Source of the DNA: Acidimicrobiales bacterium
Lineage (GTDB): Bacteria; Actinomycetota; Acidimicrobiia; Acidimicrobiales; Poriferisodalaceae
NCBI GenBank assembly: GCA_041394185.1
Contig: JAWKIQ010000002.1
Span: 930,001 to 994,000 of the forward strand
Direction of reading: 5' to 3'
Length of the DNA stretch: 64,000 nt
The translations under genes were made by a program, and so were the position numbers. Of this stretch, positions 40,048-49,973 are shown in pieces. Below the pieces are notes generated by a model. The model was not told the origin of the DNA, did no database searches, and saw nothing but the letters and a program-made list of their open reading frames with translations. Within the stretch, counting starts at the first letter, position 1; each line of letters opens with the position of its first letter.

Positions 40048-41106
40048 ATGCGTGTTTTGGTGTGCGGCCGCGGGGCCGCAGATCCGAGAAGCGCCGTGTC
40101 GGCACATGTCGTCGGGTCGCTTCGCGAACTGGGCCACGAGGTCATCACCTTCGATCCGGTGGCTGTTGGCCAATCCGGGTTCATCAGGTCTGATGCCGAG
40201 GGCGCGCTGCGCCATCTCCTCCACACCTATGGACCGCACATCCTGGTGCACGTTCCCACCCCGGGCGATCTGTCTGCTCGCCAGGTTCGCTTGGCCACCG
40301 CCGAGACGGGCACCGTGGCCGTAGCTGTCCACACGTCGACCGTGTTCGCCGATGCCGTCACCCGTCACCATGACGTCGAAGAGGCGTTGGCCGAGTACGA
40401 CCTCACGACGGTGTGCGATCCGTCCGTCTATCAACGCCTTGCCCCCTACGGCAGCTATCGCCTTTCGATGCTGGCGCCGGCCGTCGAACCCTCGATGCTC
40501 GATCGGGCGATCGAACCCGAGCGGCGCGACGGTGTGGTGATCATCGGTGAACCCGATGATCGCGGCGCCGACATCGCCCGCATGGTCCTCGAGGCCGGCG
40601 TCTCCGTGCGGCTTTACGGATCTGGCTGGAGCCTCCACCCCGACCTGGTCGAGCACTCGTTTGGTCGGGTTGCCCACTCTGAGTTGGGGAACGTCTTGGC
40701 GGGCGCAGCGCTGCATCTCGAGTTGCCTGCCCACGTGTCGAGCCAGGCGCTCGCCCAGATCTCGGCTTGGGAAGCGCCGGTGTCTCAGTGCACTCTCGAC
40801 GCCGCCGCCGTCGCGACCCCGACGCTGACGCTCGAGCGCGGCGGAATCAGCTCGGTCTTCTCACCGGGATCCGACATCGCCACCTTCGTCAGTGACGCCG
40901 ACGTCGTTCAACTGGTGCCGATGTTGTTGGCCGATCAGCAGGGTCTGCGCGAGATGGGCGAGGCTGCGGCAGACACCGTCCGGTCAACGGCACTCTGGAG
41001 CCAGCGATGGGACGCCTTGTTCGCTCCCTTTGCGTCGGCCGATGACGACGGCGAGTACGTGGTGGTCGAGTCAGCTCTGGTCGAGCGGGTTCCGGTCACG
41101 GTCTGA
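40048..41106 (+). CDS. GT-B fold glycosyltransferase-like protein
   Basis: 352 aa from ATG 40048 after GGGAGGAAA. N-terminal Rossmann domain (MRVLVCGRGAADPRSAVSAHVVGSLRELGHEVITFDP...GPHILVHVPTPGDLS). The C-terminal domain is of the CgeB/YkvP glycosyltransferase type (VVIIGEPDDRGADIARMVLEAGVSVRLYGSGWSLHP, then HSFGRVAHSELGNVLAGAALHLELP, and ERGGISSVFSPGSDIATFVSDADVVQLVPMLLADQQGLREMGEAAADTV). The layout suits sugar-nucleotide transferases of spore or filament decoration. It is 88 nt after the preceding gene on the same strand; a joint role in flagellin modification is possible. Confidence 0.6.
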   Translation: MRVLVCGRGAADPRSAVSAHVVGSLRELGHEVITFDPVAVGQSGFIRSDAEGALRHLLHTYGPHILVHVPTPGDLSARQVRLATAETGTVAVAVHTSTVFADAVTRHHDVEEALAEYDLTTVCDPSVYQRLAPYGSYRLSMLAPAVEPSMLDRAIEPERRDGVVIIGEPDDRGADIARMVLEAGVSVRLYGSGWSLHPDLVEHSFGRVAHSELGNVLAGAALHLELPAHVSSQALAQISAWEAPVSQCTLDAAAVATPTLTLERGGISSVFSPGSDIATFVSDADVVQLVPMLLADQQGLREMGEAAADTVRSTALWSQRWDALFAPFASADDDGEYVVVESALVERVPVTV

Positions 41107-41145
41107 GTTGCCCGAAGCCGATTTCCTAAATCTTCATCGGGGCAT

Positions 41146-41172
41146 TCAACTCTGAACCCATAGTGCCGACCC
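41146..41172 (+). promoter_or_regulatory. Candidate FliA-type promoter for the HDOD-GGDEF gene
   Basis: TCAA at 41146-41149, 15 nt, GCCGACCC at 41165-41172. A start near 41179 excludes GTG 41163 as initiator and fits GTG 41196 with the ribosome binding site AAGGGAGAG at 41181-41189. Confidence 0.45.
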
Positions 41173-41195
41173 GTTTGTGGAAGGGAGAGTGCGCT

Positions 41196-42707
<1,512 letters not shown>

Positions 42708-42731
42708 TCCGCAGGAGTGGGGTAAGCCCGG

Positions 42732-43637
42732 TCAGTGACCCTGCCGGCTGCTCAGCCAGGCACCGGTCAACACCAGGCAGCATCCCACTATGGCAAGAGC
42801 GGCAATGCTCTCATCGCGAACGAGCACGCCCAGTACCACCGCCACGACAGGAATCAGGTAGGTCACCACCGACGCCCTCGTTGCGCCGACGTTGCCGATC
42901 AGGGTTCCGAATGCGCTGTAGGCCAGGCCGGTTCCGATGACCCCAAGGGCTGCCACGGCCAGCATCGAAGGCCATTCGAAGTTCGATCTGGGCAGTCCGT
43001 AGATGCCGTAGGGCAGCACCAGCAGAGCGGCCAGGGCTTGCACCCGTGCCAGCACCGGCAAAGACCCGTATTTGTGCTGCAGGGGTGTGACTATGTTGGC
43101 CGAAACTGCGTAGCAGGCGGTAGCGGCGAGCACCAGCAAAACCCCCAGCCAGGCGGTGTCGCCCTCGCCGATGGTCGGCAGGCTGATGCAGGCCACGCCG
43201 GCGAACCCCGCCGTTATCCCCATGCGCTGGCGGGGCCCTGGCGGGCGCCTCAACAACACCGAAGCGACAACGGCCGTCAACGCGGGCATGAACGCGTTCA
43301 GCATTCCCGCAACCGAACTGGCGATCCACTGCTGGGCTATCGGAAACAGCGTCAGCGGTATGCCTATCCACGTCGCCGACAACAGGGCCACCCTTGGCAT
43401 GTCTTCGCGATCGATCGGCACTCGCGACCTGGGCAGCAGAGCCAGCGTGGCGGCTCCAAATGCCACCCTTGCAAGGGTGATCACGCCGGGGTCGAATGCG
43501 TCGAGCCCCATCGAGATGAACAGGAACGACGAACCCCAGGTGAGGCTGATGCCCACCAACAAGAGCCAGTCGACGGAAGCGAAGGCCTCGTCGCTGCGGC
43601 CTTCGGTGGTCGATATGAGGCGCGCAGGTCGGGTCAT
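42732..43637 (-). CDS. DMT superfamily (EamA) permease
   Basis: 301 aa from ATG 43637-43635, which overlaps the previous gene's stop (ATGA). About ten hydrophobic segments in two EamA repeats; the first begins VDWLLLVGISLTWGSSFLFISMGLDAFDPGVITLARVAFGAATL, the second has WLGVLLVLAATACYAVSANIVTPLQ and ends LIPVVAVVLGVLVRDESIAALAIVGCCLVLTGAWL. Family members export amino acids and other metabolites; substrate unknown. Translationally coupled to the LLM oxidoreductase, so perhaps acting on a related compound. Confidence 0.9.
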   Translation of the reverse strand: MTRPARLISTTEGRSDEAFASVDWLLLVGISLTWGSSFLFISMGLDAFDPGVITLARVAFGAATLALLPRSRVPIDREDMPRVALLSATWIGIPLTLFPIAQQWIASSVAGMLNAFMPALTAVVASVLLRRPPGPRQRMGITAGFAGVACISLPTIGEGDTAWLGVLLVLAATACYAVSANIVTPLQHKYGSLPVLARVQALAALLVLPYGIYGLPRSNFEWPSMLAVAALGVIGTGLAYSAFGTLIGNVGATRASVVTYLIPVVAVVLGVLVRDESIAALAIVGCCLVLTGAWLSSRQGH

Positions 43638-44524
43638 AGAAGTGAGACCAGCAACTGTCTGGTCGCCGCTCGCTCGTCCGGCGAACCGAACTCCGACGCC
43701 GCAAGTGTGGTGACGCCGGCCTCTCGGAAGGTCTCGATTCGGGACGCGACCTCGTCGGCAGTTCCGATCAGGGCCAGGTCTTGGGGCCCGCCCAAACCCT
43801 CGTGGTCCAGCATCGCACGGTACGAGGGCAGCTGACCGTAGTCCGCATAGTCGCGCGCGGCCCGCTCGCGGGCCGCGTCGGGCTGTTCGGTCACACAAAT
43901 TGGCACCCCTGCGACGATACGGGGCGCAGACCGACCGGCAGCCTGGGCCGCCTCGCAGATCGTCGGCACGGTCAGTTCGGCCAGGGTGCGCGGCCCGACC
44001 ATCCAGGTGATGGTGCCGTCGGCCATCTGGCCGGTGAGCTTCAGCATCTGGGGCCCCAACGCGGCCACCAGCACTGGCGGGGCGGGCGCTTCGACCTCGA
44101 TCTGGCCGCGGCTGACGATGGTCTCGCCCCCGAATGACGTTCGCTTGTCGCGCAGCAGTGGAACCAGGGCGCTCAGGTACTCACGCATGTGCCGCACCGG
44201 CTTGTCGAACGGATAGCCCCACATACCCTCGACCACGGGCTTGTGAGACAAGCCGATGCCCAGTGCCAGCCGTCCACCGATGGCCTGCTGGGTGGTCAGA
44301 GCCTGCTGGGCCAGCATCATCGGATGCCGCGGATAGGTGGGAATCACCGAGGTGCCCACCTCGATGTCGGGCACCTCGCGCGCGGCCACCGCCAGGGCCG
44401 TCAGGGCATCCAGGCCAAAGATCTGGGGCATCCAGTAAGAAGCAAAGCCCTGACCGCGAGTCGTTTTCAGCTCATGGGTCAGGGCTTCGATGGTCGGAGC
44501 GAATCCGAATACGGCGATCTGCAC
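43634..44524 (-). CDS. LLM-class (F420-dependent type) oxidoreductase
   Basis: 296 aa from GTG 44524-44522 (GGAG upstream). Luciferase-like TIM-barrel: ALTHELKTTRGQGFASYWMPQIFGLDALTALAVAAREVPDIEVGTSVIPTYPRHPMMLAQQALTTQQAIGGRLALGIGLSHKPVVEGMWGY, the typical pattern of the actinobacterial LLM F420 subfamily, then PAPPVLVAALGPQMLKLTGQMADGTITWMVG. Such enzymes use F420 or FMN; cofactor and substrate cannot be read here. The stop overlaps the permease start. Confidence 0.9.
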   Translation of the reverse strand: MQIAVFGFAPTIEALTHELKTTRGQGFASYWMPQIFGLDALTALAVAAREVPDIEVGTSVIPTYPRHPMMLAQQALTTQQAIGGRLALGIGLSHKPVVEGMWGYPFDKPVRHMREYLSALVPLLRDKRTSFGGETIVSRGQIEVEAPAPPVLVAALGPQMLKLTGQMADGTITWMVGPRTLAELTVPTICEAAQAAGRSAPRIVAGVPICVTEQPDAARERAARDYADYGQLPSYRAMLDHEGLGGPQDLALIGTADEVASRIETFREAGVTTLAASEFGSPDERAATRQLLVSLL

Positions 44525-44572
44525 GGGGCTCTCCTGCGGTGGCGGAGCGCCCAAGTTAGACCGCCGCGGGGC

Positions 44573-44992
44573 TCACTTCTTCAGAGAAACGCGAATCTCG
44601 GTCAGCAGATCGATCTCGCTGGGGCCGGCCTCTTCGGCAGCCTCTTCTTCCTTGGACCGCTTGAAGTTGTTGTAGGCCTTGACCATCAAGAACACGATGA
44701 ACGCGATGATCAGGAACGAGATCACGGTGTTGATGAAGCTGCCGTAGAAGATCTGGCCACCGTCATAGATCGTGCGACCGAACTCGTCGACGCTGACGGG
44801 GTCACCCCAGTGGATCGACAGCGCCGAGAAGTCGGGCTGTCCGAAGATTGCAGCGACGACCTGCATGATGACGTCGTTTACCAACGAATCGACCACTGGC
44901 TTGAACGCCAACGCCAGGATCAGGCCGACGGCGGCGTCGACGATGTTGCCCTTGTCAACGAATTCGCGGAATTCGGCGAGCAGGTTTTTCAT
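44573..44992 (-). CDS. mscL: Large-conductance mechanosensitive channel MscL
   Basis: 139 aa from ATG 44992-44990 with AGGAG upstream. MKNLLAEFREFVDKGNIVDAAVGLILALAFKPVVDSLVNDVIMQVVAAIFG is the first helix region, followed by FINTVISFLIIAFIVFLMVKAYNNFKR as the second membrane helix and the cytoplasmic helix SEIDLLTEIRVSLKK. Emergency valve opened by membrane tension after osmotic downshift. Monocistronic. Confidence 0.96.
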   Translation of the reverse strand: MKNLLAEFREFVDKGNIVDAAVGLILALAFKPVVDSLVNDVIMQVVAAIFGQPDFSALSIHWGDPVSVDEFGRTIYDGGQIFYGSFINTVISFLIIAFIVFLMVKAYNNFKRSKEEEAAEEAGPSEIDLLTEIRVSLKK

Positions 44993-45123
44993 TTTCTTTC
45001 GTGTCTCCTTGTGAGGTCCCCGCTGGGACGCTACTGCCAGCCGATTGGTCGCGTCATTTATTCCCATGTGTCCAACGCCACTAGGTTCGGCGGTCAGTTG
45101 TCAGACGAGTCTGGGGGTAGTCG

Positions 45124-45906
45124 ATGAGTCTCGAAGGGCGCGTAGCTCTGGTCACCGGAGGCGGTCGTGGCATCGGGCGGGGAATCTCCGAGATGCTGGC
45201 CCAGGCCGGTGCCGCGGTAGCTGTCAACTATCGACGCGACGAAGAGGCGGCCAACGAAACCGTGGCTGCCATCGAGGCTGCCGGGGGCCGCGCCAAGGCC
45301 TATCAGGGGTCGGTCACCGAACCCGAAGACAACGAGCGCATGGTCGGTCAGGTGGTTGCCGATTTCGGCAAGCTCGACATCTTGATCCAGAACGGTGGCA
45401 TCGCCAGCCGGGGCCTGCCCGTCGTCAAGACCGACGCCGCCGAGTTGCAGAGGGTCATGGCCACCCATGCGCTGGGTCCACACCATCTGGCCAGCGTCGC
45501 CATTCCGTACATGCGTGAGAACCCACGTTCCGACATGGTGTTCATCTCGTCGGTCGCCACCCTCAGCCACGGCGCCAACGGCGCCCCCTACTCGATGGGC
45601 AAGGCGGCCATGGAGTCGTTGGCGTTCACGTTGGCCAAAGAAGAACGGCCGCATGGCATGCACGTCAACGTGGTGGCACCTGGTCTGGTCGCCACCGACA
45701 TGGGCTCGCGGCTGGCCAAGGCGGTCGTGGGCGTCGACGACATCAACGAACTCGATCGCATAATGCCGTTCGGCCATGTGTGTACGCCCGCAGACATCGC
45801 CAGGGTCGTCAAGTTCTTCGTCTCGGCCGAGGCCGGGTATGTCACCGGCGAGAAGATCAACGTTCACGGAGGCGGCCAAGACTGGCGCGCCTACGAGGAG
45901 GACTAG
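45124..45906 (+). CDS. Short-chain dehydrogenase/reductase
   Basis: 260 aa classical SDR. Cofactor motif VTGGGRGIGRG (TGxxxGIG) near residue 10; the Arg after the second strand (NYRR) suggests NADPH. NGGI replaces the usual NNAG. Catalytic residues are Ser in ISSVATLSHG and Tyr-Lys in PYSMGKAAM (YxxxK). The C-terminal VNVVAPGLVATDMGSRL and AEAGYVTGEKINVHGGGQDW are typical. Substrate unknown. An M20 amidohydrolase starts 4 nt after the stop, so they form an operon. Confidence 0.92.
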   Translation: MSLEGRVALVTGGGRGIGRGISEMLAQAGAAVAVNYRRDEEAANETVAAIEAAGGRAKAYQGSVTEPEDNERMVGQVVADFGKLDILIQNGGIASRGLPVVKTDAAELQRVMATHALGPHHLASVAIPYMRENPRSDMVFISSVATLSHGANGAPYSMGKAAMESLAFTLAKEERPHGMHVNVVAPGLVATDMGSRLAKAVVGVDDINELDRIMPFGHVCTPADIARVVKFFVSAEAGYVTGEKINVHGGGQDWRAYEED

Positions 45907-45910
45907 CACC

Positions 45911-47110
45911 ATGGCCGGAGCATCGGTCGAAGAACTGAAGGCCAGGGCCGACGCCGAGGTCGACCGTTTGGCGCCGGTGCTGGTCGAGCTGAGCCACGAC
46001 CTACACGCACATCCCGAGCTGATGTTCGAAGAGCATCATGCCCATCAGGTGCTCACTGACGCCATCGCGGCCGAGGGCTTGCAGGTGGTTCGGCACGCCC
46101 ACGGGCTCGACACCGCTTTCAGGGTCGATGCTGGTTCCGAGGGCCCCATCGTGGCCGTCTGCTGCGAGTACGACGCCCTCGAGAACATCGGCCATGCGTG
46201 TGGCCACAATGTCATCGCCACTGCGGGTCTCGGCGCCGGGTTGGCGGCGGCCGCGTTGGCCGAGGCGGCCGGTGGCCGGGTGCGGTTGCTCGGCACGCCC
46301 GCCGAGGAGGGCGGCAACGGCAAGGGGCTCATGCTCGACGACGGGGCGTTCGAGGGTGTCGACGCGGCCCTCATGGTGCATCCGGGCGACCGCGAACTAG
46401 ACCGCATGACCACCCTGGCTGTGGGCGTGGTGCTGGTCACCTATCACGGCCACGCCTCGCACGCCGCGTCAGCACCTTGGCTCGGGCGCAACGCACTCGA
46501 CGCGGCGATCAACGGTTACAACAACATCAGCGCGCTGCGTCAGCAGATGGCTCCCGACCAGCGCATTCACGGTGCGTTCCAGGAGGTGCCCACCAGGTCC
46601 AACGTCATTCCCGAGCGGGTTTCGATCCGATGGGTGTGCAGGGGCGCGTCGGTCTCGTCGGTCAAGGACCTGTTGCCTCGGATGATCGCCTGCCTCGAGG
46701 CCGGTGGCATGGCGGCCGGTTGCCAGGTCGAAATGACCGAGCCTCGCATCGGCTCGCAGGTGCTCGACAATGCCGTGCTGGTCGAGCGATACGTGGCCAA
46801 CTCACAGTCGATCGGTCGAAGCCCAGTTCGTCCTGGGCCGGCCACGGGCAACGTGTTCGGCAGCACCGACATGGGTGTGGTCAGCCGCAACTTTCCTTCG
46901 ATTCACCCGGTCATCGCCCTGGCGCCCGAGGGTGTGGCCATTCACGAGCGGGCGTTCGCAGCTGCGGCGGCGTCAGAGGCAGCAGACCGGGCCGTTGTCG
47001 ACGGGGCCAAGGCGTTGGCCCGCACCGTCATCGACATCTGGTCGGACGCCGAACTGAGGAATGCGGCTTGGCGTCAGCTCGACGCCGACAAGGCCGCCGA
47101 CCCGCTCTAG
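45911..47110 (+). CDS. M20 family amidohydrolase (AbgB/ACY1L2-like)
   Basis: 399 aa from ATG 45911. Zinc-peptidase fold with LSHDLHAHPELMFEEHHAH, EYDALENIGHACGHNVIA (Cys/His ligands), GTPAEEGGNGK (catalytic Glu pair) and LMVHPGD. The lid domain begins near TYHGHASHAASAPWLGRNALDAAINGYNNISALRQQM. The subfamily includes p-aminobenzoyl-glutamate hydrolase subunits and dipeptide/N-acyl amino acid deacylases. The exact substrate is unknown. Follows the SDR gene by 4 nt. Confidence 0.92.
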   Translation: MAGASVEELKARADAEVDRLAPVLVELSHDLHAHPELMFEEHHAHQVLTDAIAAEGLQVVRHAHGLDTAFRVDAGSEGPIVAVCCEYDALENIGHACGHNVIATAGLGAGLAAAALAEAAGGRVRLLGTPAEEGGNGKGLMLDDGAFEGVDAALMVHPGDRELDRMTTLAVGVVLVTYHGHASHAASAPWLGRNALDAAINGYNNISALRQQMAPDQRIHGAFQEVPTRSNVIPERVSIRWVCRGASVSSVKDLLPRMIACLEAGGMAAGCQVEMTEPRIGSQVLDNAVLVERYVANSQSIGRSPVRPGPATGNVFGSTDMGVVSRNFPSIHPVIALAPEGVAIHERAFAAAAASEAADRAVVDGAKALARTVIDIWSDAELRNAAWRQLDADKAADPL

Positions 47111-47131
47111 GGTCGGTCGCCAGGTCCTCTC

Positions 47132-47332
47132 TCAGGCCCCGTACGCGCTGACGCGGACGGGTCGGGCGCTCTGGTGGCAGGCCACCAGCAGCGCCAGGTT
47201 CTGGCGTTGGTTCAACTGGAGGCTGCTCAATATCGCCTCGAGGTCGATCGGTATGAACTCCTCCCCACGCTCGGCGCTGAGCGTGGTCAACCGGTGCCAG
47301 TGGCGGCGGATGGCGAGAGCGGGACGAACCAT
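47132..47332 (-). CDS. Possible small hypothetical protein
   Basis: 66 aa from ATG 47332-47330: MVRPALAIRRHWHRLTTLSAERGEEFIPIDLEAILSSLQLNQRQNLALLVACHQSARP.... Third codon positions are strongly G/C, as in real genes here, and the peptide has a plausible helix. No family is recognised and there is no obvious ribosome binding site. It occupies the 309-nt gap between the amidohydrolase and the tRNA, which otherwise shows nothing clear. The frame can be extended over the tRNA complement, but that part is artefactual. Confidence 0.3.
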   Translation of the reverse strand: MVRPALAIRRHWHRLTTLSAERGEEFIPIDLEAILSSLQLNQRQNLALLVACHQSARPVRVSAYGA

Positions 47333-47419
47333 GCCCCTCCATCGGAAGTTGACGCCGTCGACCTGAGCCAGATCTGCGCGATGTGGGTGCACAGTCCGGT
47401 ACCATCGTGGTTCCCGTGA

Positions 47420-47493
47420 GGGGCTGTAGCTCAGCTGGCTAGAGCACCTGCTTTGCAAGCAGGGGGTCGTGGGTTCGAGTCCCATCAGCTCCA
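47420..47493 (+). tRNA. tRNA-Ala (anticodon TGC)
   Basis: The cloverleaf is complete. Acceptor GGGGCTG (47420-47426) pairs with CAGCTCC (47486-47492) and carries the alanine identity pair G3-U70. The D arm is AGCTCAGCTGGCTAGAGC, the anticodon arm CCTGCTTTGCAAGCAGG with anticodon TGC, and the T arm GTGGGTTCGAGTCCCAT. The discriminator is A at 47493, and CCA is not encoded. Convergent with lon. Confidence 0.97.
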
Positions 47494-47576
47494 CAAATCC
47501 GACCAAGGCCTTCGCCGCGGTCGTTGGCGTCTTGCGTTCCGCGCAACGCTCCTGCATCTGCGGTTGGCCAGCGGGC

Positions 47577-49868
47577 CTAGGTGGCAGGCGTCAGAGCCAC
47601 CTCGAGTACGTCTTCGATCCTGGAAACGAAGCGGATGTCGAGTTGTTCCGCCACTTCCGAAGGCACATCGTCGACGTCGCCGCGGTTGCCCTCGGGAAGT
47701 ACGACGGTGCCGATTCCGGATCGGTGGGCGGCCAACAGTTTCTGCTTTACCCCGCCGATCGGAAGCACTCTGCCGCCCAGGCTCACCTCGCCTGTCATAG
47801 CCACATCCGACCTCACCTTGCGGCCCGACATCAGGCTGACCAGGGCTGTCGTCATCGTGATGCCGGCCGAAGGGCCGTCCTTTGGGGTCGCCCCGGCCGG
47901 GAAGTGGATATGCAGCCGCCCGTCGCGAGCAGAGGCACCGAAGCTCTCGCCGGCTGACGACGCAACGGAGCGAGCTATTGCCGCGGACTCTTTCATCACA
48001 TCGCCCAGCTGGCCGGTGAGCAGCGGCTCGCCGTCACCATCGACGATGGCCGTCTCCACAAGCAAGACGTCGCCGCCGGCGCCCGTGACAGCCAGACCGG
48101 TTGCGATTCCTGGCCGATCGATTCGATTGGCCGTCTCGTCGCGCGGAACGGCGTTGCCGAGGATCTCGCGCAGATCACCCTCACCGATCCGGATCGGCGC
48201 CGACTCGCCGGCAGCCAGGCGTGTCACCGCCTTGCGCACCAGCTTGTCGAGCAGTCGCTCGAGGCGGCGAACACCCGCCTCGCGGGTCCAGTCGGCGGCG
48301 ACCCTACCCACGACGCCGTCCTCGAGCACCAGTTCGTCTTCTCGCAACGCGTTTCGCTGAAGGATGCGCGGCAGCAGATGAGTCTTGGCGATCGCAGCCT
48401 TCTCGTGTTCGGAGTACCCGTCGAGCGCGATGATCTCCATACGATCGAGCAGCGGGCCGGGAATCGTGTCGAGCACGTTGGCGGTGGCGATGAACACAAC
48501 GTCTGATAGATCGAGCTCGAACTCGAGGTAGTGATCCCGAAACGAGTGATTCTGGGCTGGATCGAGCACCTCGAGAAGTGCGGCCGAAGGATCACCACGC
48601 CAGTCACCGCCGACCTTGTCCACCTCGTCGAGCAAGATCACCGGGTTCATTGAGCCGGCCTCGGTCAGCGCCCTGACCAGACGCCCGGGCCGTGCCCCAA
48701 CGTAGGTCCGCCGATGACCTCGTATCTCGGCCTCGTCGCGGATTCCGCCCAGAGCCATGCGCACGAACTTGCGACCCAGTGCACTGGCCACCGATTCGCC
48801 CAGGCTGGTCTTGCCAACACCCGGCGGGCCCACAAGTGTCAGGATCACTCCGTGCTTGCGGCCCTCGGTCGACACGCCGCGCTCGCTCCGTAACTTACGT
48901 ACGGCCAGGTGTTCGACCAGTCGCTCCTTCACCTGTTCCAGACCCGTGTGGTCGGCGTCGAGAATGCGGCGTGCCTCGGCGAGATCGATGCGCTCGTCGT
49001 CGGTTTCGGACCACGGGATGTCGGCCACCACCTCGAGCCAGGTGCGGATCCACGACGCCTCCATCGATTCGTCACCGATGCGCTCGAGGCGGGCGAGCTC
49101 CTTGTCGACCGCCTCGCGGACGTTTGTGGGAAGTTCCAGCTCCGCGAGGCGTTCGCCCAACTGGTCACCGTCTTCGCCGTCTTCGCCGAGCTCGGCCCTG
49201 ATCGCTTGTAGTTGGCGCCGAAGCACCGCCTTGCGCTGCGCGTCGTCGAGCTCACCGGTGACCCTCTGATTGATCTCCTGTCGCACCTTGACCTCGGCTA
49301 GAGCTTCCTCGACCCAGTTCAGGGCCTTCTTCAGCCGTTCACCCACGTCGATGGTCTCCAGCAGCTCAAGCCGCTGATCGAGGTTGAGCTCGGGCCAGTA
49401 GCCGATCGAGTCGGCCAGCGCACCTGGCGAGTCGATCCCGTCGATCGCCGCAGCCATGCGCGCTCCGCCGATGCGTTCGAGCAGGGCTGTCGCCGCTGCC
49501 TTGTAGCTGATGGCCAGCGCTCTGTCGGTGTCGGTGATGGGTCGGTCCTCGACCGTCTCGGCCTCGACCCAGAGCGCGTTGGTCGAGCCGACAACACCCG
49601 AGCCGACACGAACCCGCCGTTCGGCTCGAAGCGTGATCGCCGCAGTACCGTCCGGCAACTTGCCCGTGTTCTCGATGCGGGCCACCACGCCAACCCGAGC
49701 GAATCGCCCTTCGATCCGGGGCACGAGCAACAGATTGCCTTCGGTCGCAGACTCGGCGGCCAGGCGCGCCTCTTCGGATTCGAGGGCGGCGGTGACGACC
49801 ATGTCGGGCAACACGACGCCGTTCGGGAGGGGAAGGACGGGAAGAATCTGGGACTTCGTCGAGGTCAT
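47577..49868 (-). CDS. lon: ATP-dependent protease Lon
   Basis: 763 aa from ATG 49868-49866 (GGAG upstream). N-terminal substrate-binding LAN domain (ILPVLPLPNGVVLPDMVVTAALES, residues 1-190), a coiled linker, the AAA+ module with Walker A GPPGVGKTSL (residue ~350), Walker B VILLDEVDK and sensor residues, and the C-terminal serine-lysine protease domain with DGPSAGIT (catalytic Ser ~667) and GGVKQKLLAAHRSGI (Lys ~709). Degrades damaged and regulatory proteins. The sequence is of ordinary length, a little short in the N-terminal domain. The promoter region carries an AT-rich repeat. Confidence 0.97.
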   Translation of the reverse strand: MTSTKSQILPVLPLPNGVVLPDMVVTAALESEEARLAAESATEGNLLLVPRIEGRFARVGVVARIENTGKLPDGTAAITLRAERRVRVGSGVVGSTNALWVEAETVEDRPITDTDRALAISYKAAATALLERIGGARMAAAIDGIDSPGALADSIGYWPELNLDQRLELLETIDVGERLKKALNWVEEALAEVKVRQEINQRVTGELDDAQRKAVLRRQLQAIRAELGEDGEDGDQLGERLAELELPTNVREAVDKELARLERIGDESMEASWIRTWLEVVADIPWSETDDERIDLAEARRILDADHTGLEQVKERLVEHLAVRKLRSERGVSTEGRKHGVILTLVGPPGVGKTSLGESVASALGRKFVRMALGGIRDEAEIRGHRRTYVGARPGRLVRALTEAGSMNPVILLDEVDKVGGDWRGDPSAALLEVLDPAQNHSFRDHYLEFELDLSDVVFIATANVLDTIPGPLLDRMEIIALDGYSEHEKAAIAKTHLLPRILQRNALREDELVLEDGVVGRVAADWTREAGVRRLERLLDKLVRKAVTRLAAGESAPIRIGEGDLREILGNAVPRDETANRIDRPGIATGLAVTGAGGDVLLVETAIVDGDGEPLLTGQLGDVMKESAAIARSVASSAGESFGASARDGRLHIHFPAGATPKDGPSAGITMTTALVSLMSGRKVRSDVAMTGEVSLGGRVLPIGGVKQKLLAAHRSGIGTVVLPEGNRGDVDDVPSEVAEQLDIRFVSRIEDVLEVALTPAT

Positions 49869-49900
49869 CGGATGGCTCCTTCCGCGGCAATGTCTCTTGC

Positions 49901-49924
49901 CAAGTAATGATGTAATCATGTAAT
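49901..49924. promoter_or_regulatory. Triple 8-bp direct repeat in the lon promoter region
   Basis: Three consecutive octamers, CAAGTAAT, GATGTAAT and CATGTAAT, share the core GTAAT, with an overlapping palindrome ATGAT-GTA-ATCAT at 49907-49919. The block is strikingly AT-rich for this genome and lies 33 nt before the lon start, in the divergent gap with the gene at 49974. Likely operator or promoter; regulator unknown. Confidence 0.45.
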
Positions 49925-49973
49925 TGTAGATATACGAGCCAAGATTCCACTGGCCGAGCCCCGGAGGCCCTCC

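Noticed and set aside
47532..47549. Possible hairpin terminator between tRNA-Ala and lon
   Set aside because: Only a 5-bp stem with no T tract on either strand; not convincing.
47333..47557. Upstream part of a reverse-strand frame crossing the tRNA
   Set aside because: It translates the complement of tRNA-Ala (GLEPTTPCLQSRCSSQLSY), a well-known spurious product; only the distal 66 codons were kept, at low confidence.
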